Positions 12,501-24,500 of a DNA stretch of 64,000 nucleotides are shown here, piece after piece. The notes beneath the pieces are model-generated. The model was not told where the DNA came from. It did no database searches and was given only the letters and a program-made list of their open reading frames with translations. The stretch is from Trichostrongylus colubriformis (Eukaryota > Nematoda > Chromadorea > Rhabditida > Trichostrongylidae): contig OZ022256.1 of the NCBI GenBank assembly GCA_963978905.1, positions 27,243,426-27,307,425 of the forward strand. The letters are read 5' to 3'. The translations under genes and the position numbers were made by a program. Every line of letters begins with the position of its first letter. Position 1 is the first letter of the stretch.

Positions 12501-15500
12501 AATTCATTGTTTTTTCTGCTGATGCTTTCTGTTTGGAAAACAGTTCATCAGAACGCTATCTAATTGAGCTGTTTGGCTCGGCTCAGCAACCAATTCACTG
12601 CCCACTAATCGAAAATTAGCTCCGGCTTGTGAATTCTTGAAGTCGACTGCCGGGGAAATGCTCGCACTGAGGTGCGGAACCCTTTTCAAATGATCCCTTG
12701 ATTGGCGCCGAAGGACCCTTAACAGCCAAGTGATTGCTTTTTTGCCTTCATAAATTGCCTGCATCCCTCATAACAACTCACATGTACGAGGGGACAAGAT
12801 GACCAATGGCACTCATTGAACGGACAAGCACTTCATCCCTCTCTAGCAGATATTTCTGTGGGGATCATATAACGACTGTCAATACGACGTTATCAAGGTG
12901 GATCGCATACAAGTGCCATTACGATTCCGAATGGAAGCAGAGTGCATAGCACATCCTTGAAAGATAGTGGCTAACGCCGAATGATCAACCATGACCCTCC
13001 ATCCTTTCAGTGTTACCACGATGCCCTGCTCAGAATGCATGCGATATGCTTGGCCTACCTGCAACTAGAAGTTGGTGACTATCCTTGATTTTATAGCTCT
13101 GGAGCCTCCAAACCTTTTGGTACTACCATGTGGGTACACGGCGCGCATTCCTGCACCATTCAACATCGCAGATGCATCGTATTCGTGTTCAGCATAGAGT
13201 TCTCCTGCTAGTCAGCTCTTGTGATTGACAACCAATCACGGGGAATGGAGAAATCGAATGGTTTCGATGGAATTCAATCAGAAAACAGCAACGCAGCTAC
13301 CATGCACGCATCATTAAAGCAGTCCTCTATAAAAAATTACCACAGCTCCCCCTTCGGGAATTCTCTGTTTTTCACATTGTTTCATTCATCTTTCTACAAA
13401 GCTCATATGTTTTCCATAGAGCTTTTTCTGCTCTACAAAACGCTACTACTTGGTTTTCGATTCCTTCGATTGCCTGATATTTATGAGGTTCGGAAATGAA
13501 GTATGTTGAAAGCAAAAAATGGCGCTCCCGACACTTCAGTGTTTGGTATAATCTCGTTTTTTTTGCGGAAAAATGTGGGTAGGCTTTTACTGAATGCCCC
13601 GTCTTTAAGCCTTAGGAATATCAGACTGTGAAAGTATTCAAAAGGCTAGTGGCATTATCTTGTAGAGCAAAAAAAGCTATATCGAGTGCATATATGAATA
13701 TTCTCTTCAATCTCGATGGTGGCGAGGAAGAGAAGCTACAGAAAGTGCGCACTTTTGCTGAGTGCTGCATTTGTTAGTCTTAAAAACAGCAAAAAACTGA
13801 GCGATTTGAATAAAGGGCAGTACCATTTTGTAGAGCTGAAAAAAATCTATCGAAAACATATGCACATACATTTTTAATCTTGATGGTAGACGAGGAAGGT
13901 GACATGTCGAGAGTGCGAATTTTTTCCTCTGCTTACTTCATTTCCGAACCTCATAAATATTAGGCAATCTGAGGAATCTAGAAAAAGTTGGTAGCGTTTT
14001 GTAGGGTAGAAAAAGCTCTATCAAGAACATGTATTAGCATTATCAAAGATGAAGGGAACAATGTAAAAACAGAGAACGCAAGACCGCGGGAACCTATTCC
14101 TCAACCCAATAAATTCCTTGTGACCTCATTCGACATAAGGCCAGGCGCCTATGGGCCAAGTAATTAAAGGTCGTTGGGGAATGTTGTGCGGCAATTGTGG
14201 CATGGGAAAAAATGCAATTCACCGGTGGTTTTCTTCTTGTTATGCCACCTAGAACAGCGCTCTTCCGTGCCTCGTCGAGGTGTTAATAACATTATGCGAT
14301 CGGAAAACTTTGGCTACCAAACCGAAGAAAATTCAAGACTCGGGGTTTCCTCAAATATTACTGATTGCCGTTCTGGTTTGGTGTCAAAAGTACATATGAA
14401 GTACCAAGTAAAGTACTTCCATATGTACCTGTTGTTCCGTGGCTCAAAACGTAACTCTGCACGCAAACCCTCAGCATTACCCGTACGGGGGAGCTTCGGG
14501 TATCGCGCTGCTAAATGATGTTGTAGTATAAAAATTGTTGTTAGCTTGCGAATGACTTCGACGGAAATACTGAAAAGAGGAGCAATGCTCACTCTAATTT
14601 AGAGGGCAGCAGCATGGATGGCATTGTCTAGGGAGAGTAGCCGTATTTTTCAAAAATATCCCCCAACACTAGGCTTGACCCCGGGGCTTAATTCCGTGCA
14701 TATCACTGTCACGTCTCCTGCGGTACTCTGAGATGTGGGGAGACGCAGGAACGGATGGGATTCCTCACGTTTTGACCGATTGATTTCGTTTTTACTGCGG
14801 CACTCACTGCATGGAACTTCTATTATCATCTACAAGCGACCAAGTAGTACAGTAGGCTTCATGGCATGATGTGGATGTGATAGCTAAGTTCTCCTTGGAA
14901 CTCTCGTTACTCATAACTTGATAAGACTGAGAGAAAGAAAAAAGGTGTTCATGACATAAAACGCAATGAGCACTCGACGTCTTGGCAAGGCGTTATGTAT
15001 GCAATTGTGACAAACTAGTAACTGCTAGTGTTTACCGTAGGCCAAAATTGACAACTCCCAGTGTCTTTAACAATGTTTTTTTTTTCAACCATAGCGGATT
15101 CTGAGGCAGAGAGAGTCAATGATAAGTGTCCGTGGCAGTTTATTGGATTGTTCATGCGTAAACACTTTTTTGTTTTGTTCACGCCGTTAAGAAGATAGTT
15201 ACGGATTCCAGGAGTACATTAAATTTCATTGTATTACACTGTTATGAATGCAGTTGTGCCTAAGGAGGTCGAGCCTGAAACTGTAAAGTAAATAATAAAG
15301 AATGCGGTACAACTTGTCGAATCTGCCAGCTTGCTGCACTTATTTTGTCAGCGAATTTCAAACGGGGGTGTACTGTAGCTGTGAGATTGGGTTCAGATCT
15401 TCACAGCGTGTATCAGGTGTTGCATAGACTTCACAGAATGGGCGCGTGCCATGTAGCTCATCCTGATAATGGTACTAAGCATGTTTGTTTAATACTTTAC

Positions 15501-18500
15501 CATTTCGTGTGGGGCGCATTCTTGATGGGGCGCATTCGTAGTTGGCGCATTCTTGATGAAATGGAAGAATTTTCAACTCTAGAAATGGTCGAATTTCAGA
15601 CCCTTATGCTCAAGACTGAAAACGGGGATTTTCAGAGACGGTCGTGTTGCGCCCGTTGATGTTTGTTTTATATATCCCAGCTGGGTTGTGGTAAGAGGAG
15701 GGACGTCTGAAGCTGGAAGTGGATGGTTTGATGATCATTCCAAAATTTGAGACCTCTTCCCAGATACAGCTGTGGTCGTACAGCCTGAACCGGGGGAGGG
15801 GAAGTGATGTTCAACCTTCAAGATGCATTCCTCTGTCACCCATATAGTAGGTTAAGGAATAAGTTCCCGCCGTTTTTGTTCTCTGGTTTTCGCACTGTTC
15901 CCTTCATCTTTCTATAAAGCTTATATATGTTTTCGACAGAGCTTTTACTGCTCTACACAGTGCTGCTTTTGTTCTTCGGTTCCTTCGACTGCTTAATATT
16001 TATGAGATTTGGAAATGACGTAAGCAGAAGGCAAAATTTCGCACTCTCGACACTTCATCTTCCTCGTGTGCCATTTCGACAGAGTTCTCTAGCTCTGAAA
16101 ATATACTACTGCTTTTTATTCAAATCGCTCAAGTTTTTGTTACCATCGAGATTGAAGAGAATATTCATATATGCACTCGTTATTGCTTTTATGCTCTACA
16201 AGATGATGCCTCTAGCCTTTTGAATACTTTCACAATTTGATATTTCTGAGGCTTAGAAATGGGGTACTCAGTGGAAGCTGACCCGCACTTTTTTCGCAAA
16301 AAATCGAAATTTTACCAAACGCTTCTATCGTACAAGGAACCCTTGAAATATAACAGTAGATGGTTCAGGAATGTCTTTTTCCCTTGTTTGATTTCATCTG
16401 ACGTGGATGAGGTCAGCTTTTTGGACCTCGATGCACGAAAAGAGCAAATTTTTCCCTACAAATAACCCCATTTCTAAATCTCAAAAGAACATACTATCAA
16501 ACGATCGAAAACAGAAGAAACCGTTTACTTGAGCTGGAAAAGTTCTATCGACGATATATGCGCATACATTTTTTTGGCCTCGATGACAGACAAAAGAGGA
16601 AATGTCGGAAGTGCGAATTTTTGCCTTCAGATTACTTCCTTTCTAGACCTCATAAATACTAAGCAATCAAAGAAATCGAAAAGCAAAAGCAGCGCTGTGT
16701 AGAGCAGAAAAAGCTCTATCGAATCCATATAAGCGTCAACGAAAGATGGAGGGAACAATGTGAAAAACAGAGAACAAAAAAACCGCGGGATTATTCCTCA
16801 ACCTGATATTAATGTTATGTCTGCCTGATGAGGACCGCATGCAAAATTTCACGCGAAGAAGTGAGAACCCAGCTAGATACAGCTCCTTACTGTGGTGGTC
16901 GAGGGAGCTGGTCCTTCGAGCAAATGCACGCACCATCGTCCGCCGTGGCCGGAAACGCATAGTGAGAGCAAGAGGTTAGGACGAGTTCAGACTTTGCGGT
17001 GCCGGCGGCAGGGCATGGCTGTGTGTCTCTGCGTCTCCGCCAGTGCCACCCCGTTTCGATGCCTGCTTCGCCTCTGTACCTCCTATGTGCCACTTTGCCT
17101 TGCTGCCTCTGAACGCAACCGCGCCCTGCCGATGAATAAAAGGGCGCGGCTTACGTAGGCAGTCCCTCTCTTCGTCACGGACTTCGTAGAACGCGTAGAA
17201 CGACGTTGCCGGCATTCACACTAAGGCTGCGCCCCCTCGGCCACCACTTCAAGGAATCGCATCTTAGTGGGATGACCACCTTTTAGCGTGAAACTTCGCA
17301 TGCGGCGGCCATTAGGGAAATACATCATTAATATACGGCTAACGGAGAAACTCATCTTTTCGTGCACGATTCCCTTAATTTTATGGCATGAAATGTAGAA
17401 AAGTAGGCACGCATGAAAAAGTTGACAAGTTTAGGTACAAATATATTACGGAATCAATTCATATTTGAATGCAGTTTATGGCCTGATTGAATTCTTCATT
17501 TGTCATGCTCCACCAGTTCTGCCCAATGTCCTTTGATAAATCATCGCGCCACCTAGTATAAGGACCTCCTCGCTTCTTTATTCCGCGTAATCATAGGGAA
17601 TGCATGTCGTTATCTTCCGTGCCCATACGCTTTCGTCCATTTCTCTTATCTTTTGAGCCAATAGAACTTACTTTCTGGAGACTTCAGTGGTCGTTCAGTT
17701 TTGTAAGCGATCTTATCCTTTCACTGCTCCATCGGTCCAACACTGTCAATCCCAGCGTTCCTCTCTCTATATTCCTTTAGGTCGCAGCTAACTTTCTGAT
17801 GTCGGATGATCGCAGCGACCACGTCTCCGCCCCGTAGAGCTCATGTGTTGAAGGCTCGCTTTTTAGTGGGAGGGGAACTACCCGGTTTTAGAAAATGCAG
17901 TCAAACCTTTCGAGAGCATTCCATCCGGACTGTATACGGTGGGCGATTTCAGCTGACTGGTTCGGAGGGAAGGAAACGTGGCAGCCGAGGTAAAGGGCGT
18001 GATCGGCAAGACGGAACGATTTCCCATTAATAATGATTGGGTGGGAGGGAGTTTGACAACTCGAAAGCAGTGTTGTCTTTTTTGGATTAAGCTGGAGTCC
18101 GACTCTGGTGGATGCGTCTGCCAGGAGCTACAGCATCTTTTTCAATGTGGAACGTGATGAAGCCAGCAGGACAACTTTCTGCCTACTCAAGATCGGAGAG
18201 CAACCTTCCGTTGATTTTTAGCCCGCAAGTTACCAAGAACAGAGCCGAAAATCATCTCTAAAGGCACACCTTGCGATAAATTGTGAGAGTTATTGTGCAT
18301 ATTACAGGACGTAAAGGCCCTGCTTTACCCACCAGTGAAGAAAAATGAATCAAAACTCCTCACAACCACCTAATATAGAACTCCCTGTATTCAGTCATCG
18401 TACGAGTATTGGAGATTGTAGAATAGCTTTTGCTTGATGATATCGCGCAAAATGCTACGATATCACCTGTTCTTCCCTGTTGAAGCTGCCTTCACTATTG

Positions 18501-21500
18501 AAAGCGCTGCCTTATCTTGTCTTATCGCAAGTTTCCTTCTCCACTTGAGAGCCACGTTGGAAATTTGTTCGTCTAAGGCCAGGTGTGATTGGGCTCGATG
18601 GGCTTAACTCGGCTCAGGTAGAGAGCGCTTATCGCCGCATAGATGCATGATCAAACCGCAACAAGGGTGCATCCTGAGCACCTATCCCAGGACCTACTTG
18701 TTCCAAGAAAGTAAGCCACTAATGTGATTATCGCGTGGTGTGCCTTTAAGGTGGCGTTGAAGAGTTTAGGGCTCACAAGGAAAGGATCCCAGGTCGAAGT
18801 GGCCATTTGTAACGAGACTTACATCATCAGACGCGTTTCTAGATGCTGATCTCAAATCAGTTTTCAAAATCTGCAAAGCGATTCTTTGATTGGAGTTATG
18901 GAAGTTTTTCTGAATGAACGGCTGGCTTCACGTTGAAACGTGGTTTTCATCACTGCGGCTATGAATGCGTGGGCATTCATAGCTGGTGTGAGGCACACAT
19001 GGCATGGAGGCAAGCGTTCGGACTCGGCTCACCATGGATCGAGTCCTGGGCTTGGTCACCTTTTTTGCATTTCACGAAATTTCTTCCCTTGTGCTTGAGA
19101 AGCACTTTTATGTTGATATGCATGCATTTTGAGGTTCCAAATTATGTATGGGTTGGTTTACTATCACTGTCTTCAGGATTGCATGAAATTCCGTGATCTA
19201 GCTTATTTATATGCAGACTCTCATAACGCACGAATTAGGGTTGTTGCGTAAAACAATTACGATATTCGCGCTCAGGGGGTCGAGTTACCACTCTGTCCAA
19301 TTTTCAGCCGAATCGAGTTTTTGATCCAACTTCGGAAAATTGGGCGTTGCCAGGGGATAATGTGGTAAATTTTGAATTTTCTTCTACAAAAATTCCTGCA
19401 ACCTGAACAATATACCCTACACATACCTGTTACACTTACCCATCACACTAAACGTACTTAACAAGCGTCAAATGAGAGCATTTCCTCGGCAAGGGTCAAC
19501 GACTTCTCCTTTGTTCAATGTGCTGCCACTTAATAGCCCGTGAATTTTTTCGAAATTTGGTCAAATTCTCAAACTGGCTAAAAACTTGTACCTTGGCGTT
19601 ATTTGACTCCCTGAACACGAAAATCACACTAATTTTGCACGAGAAAGTCTGGCTCGCGCGCTATGGGCTCCCGAACTTACCGTGTAATAGTATTATTTCT
19701 TAAGAAAAACCTCCGTAACTCCATTCAGAGAATCGCTTTGCATATTTTGCAAACTGATTTAAGATCAGCATCCAGAAACACGTCTGATAATATATACTTC
19801 GTACCAAAATAATATATACCTCGTACCAATATATACCTCGGATAATACAAATGGCCACTTTGACCTGGGATCCTTCCCTTGTCAGTGTATCTCCCTATTT
19901 GATGCCTATTTGAATGGTGACCGGAACTGGGTGAGACGCATGAAAAAGACAGGTCATCAAATATCCCAGTCGCTGTCACTGATGTCTAGAAAATCTGCGA
20001 CCGATCCTTTTCCCGATCACCTTGATCAGAAAATACGCTTGGGTGTCTAGACGCCCAAGAAAAAATACCTGCCGATGATCGAACGATGTTGAAATCTCTT
20101 GCAGTCGTATAAAGGCCTTCATGACAAGTTATGCCACCTTTGAGCAGTGAAAGTCACGAAAGTCACACTCAACAGTCAATCAAATATTCATGACATTCAA
20201 AGATAATGATTTAGCTCTGACTCTTCACCTACTTCCTAAATTACCATTCGACGGCACGATTGGCTTGAACAGCTGAGCTGAATCGGGTGCAGAAATTCAG
20301 AGCCATTTGGCAGTAAAGTGCAATTTACTTCACCTCGCATTATGCATGATTAGTTCACCACACAAGCAAAAAACGCAGACGACAATGGGATTCAGTCGCT
20401 ATATGATTCACGAATTTCGCAGTTGACAATGGGATTGCAAAACCTGGCCATTGCTTCCGGCTTTGTAGGGAACAACAGGCAAATTCCTGTAATCACCCAT
20501 GGGTATTTGGCGTTGCGAAATGACGTCGGGGGGGGGGGGGGAGGGGACGGTCATAAAAAGCTGTCACATGCGTACTGAATTTCCATTAACCTCACAGTGT
20601 CGCTCAGTCCACTGATTTCACAACTGTGAATACTGCCTGAAGTATGTTGATCTCCGGCTCCTGCTTCAATACGTGGTCATATATTTATTTTATTCCATAA
20701 GGCTATTTTTACGATGTGTTGCCGTGCCAGTGCCAGAATCCAGAATGATGCTAATTAGATGGAGGTATAACAAGCACTATATAAAAGTAAGGAGTTACTT
20801 GCGCCGTTCAACATGAATAGAGAAGAAAATAGAAAAACATAGGATAACGGGTGAAGGAGGATAAGTACACAACATGGTTTGAAGTAGAAGCATAGCAGTG
20901 AATGAATGGATGAAGTAGTACTTGATGCCGAAATAGAACTTTTCATATGTTGTTGCTGAAATAAAACATTTTTTACGCTTATGAATTAGCTCTTTGGGCG
21001 AGCAAATCCAATTTAAATGACTCACAGCTGCTTTGAGGAGATACTCCAAGATTTGGACATCTCTGAGAAATGTGTTGGGGTGGTTGGCAGCTGCTTCCTG
21101 TTGGCAAGGAGAATCTAGCGTGTGCCTTCTTCAAGGTAGTTGATCATTGGCGCAGGAGCACAAAGTGCGTTGGGAGTGCTAGTTATGAGAAATGCGACCG
21201 TAAATGGCATTTGAGTGAGGAGGAATCCCATGCTAGCCTGGTGCTTTTGCGAGTAGCGAGCACTGGCCATTGCCCTGTTATGTGAACGATCTTAACAATA
21301 GAGACAGATTTATCCCGTTGTGGCTTGATGTTTTGTGAAGAGTGCTATTTTAACGACTTACGGTTTATTTTCTTGACCAGGTTAAGCTACTCGATAACCT
21401 CGCACATTCGCAGCATTGGTTACGAGTTCCAGGCGTACAAGATAATGTTAACTAAAGTTATCCAACGTCGTGCTTAAGCCAAGAAAGCCATCACTTCATG

Positions 21501-24500
21501 TTCTCATTTATGCGAACGGAGCCCTTCATTTGAGCGACCTGCTAATGCATTCGACGTCATCACAGTGAGGGGATGTGAATCCCTCTGAGAACGCTATTTT
21601 TCAGATACCCGCTTCGTTAGGATTGCACCTTCCACTCCCTTGATTCTGTGGCCCTACCGGCTCATGCCCTCCGCGCAAAATTCGATGGATGACTGAGCCC
21701 CCTATGACTTATCAGAAGACTTGCAATCGCTCACATGTGCACGATTTATCACAGTTTCAACCTGTCAAGTCTAGCCGTACTCTCCCCACCCGACAAACAT
21801 CTTATCTCAGATTTCTTCTGTGCTAACACTTGGGGTGACGGCAATTTCTCGCAGAACTGTCGCGTTTGAACTGAGTAGACTCTTATCTAAGCAGGAGGAA
21901 CTATCATAATGGTCTTCAACTCCAACGTCAATTAGATTTTACTGCGTTGAGCGGTCGTCTCTCTTCACCAGATCCGTATCCCAATCACTCCCTTGTGGTC
22001 GGAAGACATACAAGCCGACAAGTATGCCGAAAAATCATCAGACAGACAGACATGCAAAGTTAGTGGATTATATGTTAGAAAGATTCCATGGTACCTCTTT
22101 GTGGTTTCCTCCTTATTTGTCATTTTTCGGCTGCTAAAGAGTTCGGCAGTATGATGTGGAGCGTTTATCCTGATGTCTCTTGATGATTACTATTGTTTGG
22201 CAGAACTTTTCAGAGACATTTTTGGCAAATACGAGGAGGATTGTGTATTTAGTGTGTAATATTCCGGAACTATTTTGGAAACCCTGCAAAACTAGCAAGA
22301 AGCCAACCTTGAAAAAAATCGTGGAAACTTGGGAGGTAAACTCACTTTGAGAGGTAAACTCGTGCGATTCAGGAAGACTGCTAGGCCTTATTTTCTGGGC
22401 ATCCTCAAATTCATACCTGGGTGGAGAAAACCCAGTGATTATTTTTTGAATGTCGATAGGTTCTGATTTCCGCCGCAGCCCGCGATGCGAAAGTTGTTAC
22501 AAGTATGTTGAGTTATGGGCAAAAGCTTCGGTCGGACGGGACTCGAACCCGCACTTCATGCTTTCCGGGCATGTGTGCTAATCCATTATACTACCACACC
22601 TCTTTCACCTTAACTCAGCCTCTGAATGGTATATTTACCATAGCTTATCAACTCACACGTATAACGTGTTGAGCCGGGTGGCCAATATCGGCATCGAGTT
22701 ATGAAGCTGAAAGCTTAAGTAGGTATTGATTTTGATATTTTTGAATGTTGATAGCTGCTGATTTTCGCTGCAGTCCCGTCCGACACTAAAGCTTTTGGCC
22801 ATAACACAGCATACATGTAACAACCAGTGGTTATTATTATTAACCCAAGGATTAGCGATTATAGAGCGATTAATATTGAGAATGTGCCTCTATTTGTCAT
22901 GCTATCCATATGTTATGCCATTAGTCCATACAATATTAGGTTGTTGCAAAATTAATTTTGAAAGTGGACCGCATACTTCAAACTACTATAACTCAGCTTA
23001 AACTCAAGTCTATCAATCGAAGTAAAAGCCACCAGAATCTACTCATTTTTGACAATGAACAGGTAATAATTCTAAGCCTTCACTATAAAAACTACTATCA
23101 CGAGAATCAACGAACTCAAGGGCGGCACATTCAACATCGTCTAAATTAGTAAGTTGTTTCTGACGCAGATGAGAATTGAGGGCTCGAAAAAAGTGATAAT
23201 TTGTGGGGGAAAGGTCGGGAGAATACGCTCGGTGAGGGAGAACTTCCATACCCAAGTGGGTGAATTTTTGTCGAGTCATTTGTGAGGTGTGTGCCCTTGC
23301 CTTGTCCTGCAACAGGATCGACCCTTTATTCACCACCGCCGGTCACACTTTTTGCAACTTCCTATACATTTGCTCCAGATCACAACAGTAAGACTCTGCC
23401 GTTGGATTACAGCACCACCACACAGTAATCATAACCTTTTTAGGGTGAAGGTCGGATTTATTGAAAGTTTTTCAAGGAGCATCCTTATCTACCCAGACTA
23501 ATCCCCGTTTCCTGGCATCATAGAGAGCCCATTTTTCATCTATCGTTATAATACTGTTCACAAATCGCTCATTTTCATGGCGAACTAGGAGATTAGAGCA
23601 GGTGTCGAAAGGTACCAGACACTGCTCGTCGGTCAGTTTATGGGGCACCCATTTCGACATCTTCTTCACCTTGCCGTTCAGCAAATGTCTGGCCACTGTA
23701 GAGTAATGTACGCCTAGGTCTTCTGCTAACGTACGAGTATTCGTCTCCGGATTTGCTTCGACGGCTCTCCTTAAATCTTCATCATTGAGCGATGACCTGC
23801 GGCCGCGACCCGACTTCCCTTCAAAATCAAAATCGCCAGGAGCAAATTTTTTAAACCAGAGCTGCACTGTCCGTTCTCAAGAACTATTCGTCCCAAAAAC
23901 ACCGATGAGATCACGAGCTGCCTCTGCTGCGGAGTGTCCCGATTTAAATTCGTAAAGCATGATGACTCAATAGTCGCGTCGGTTCATGGTTATACGCAGC
24001 CCTGGAAAACACCGGCTGGAAAACCTAGAGCGACATCCACAGAAGTTTCTGGAAGAGCAGAAAAAACCCACGAAATGGTATGCCTGGCGTTTCTTGGGAT
24101 GGAATAGTTCAGGGTAAAAAATCCACTCACACATATTAGATTGTCGCAAAAGTTCGGTTTCAAGGTAACAACCTAATAGTTTTTACTTATTTAGTCACTC
24201 GTACTTGAAAAAGGGGGGGGGGGTGGGCGAGCCCAGTATAGGATCTACTTAGGGGTTTACGTAATAAATTCCTTTAGTTGTCATCATGGACATGGTTATA
24301 GTGATCCTGATAGCCTTGGAGGTAGCCGTGTACTTTTCTTTTCGCCGATAGGGGCAACGAGCGAGGCTCAACAAAAAAATCGTGCGAGAGAAGTGGGTAG
24401 AGCAAAGATCATTTCCCACCCCTAAAGGGAGTATTCTGCTACGCGGAAAGTTGGATTTTGTAGTCTCTGATGTACAGCATTCGATATGGCGTCGACAGAG

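Noticed and set aside
23289..23501. + strand 70-codon ORF
   Set aside because: Antisense to the mariner 2 transposase.
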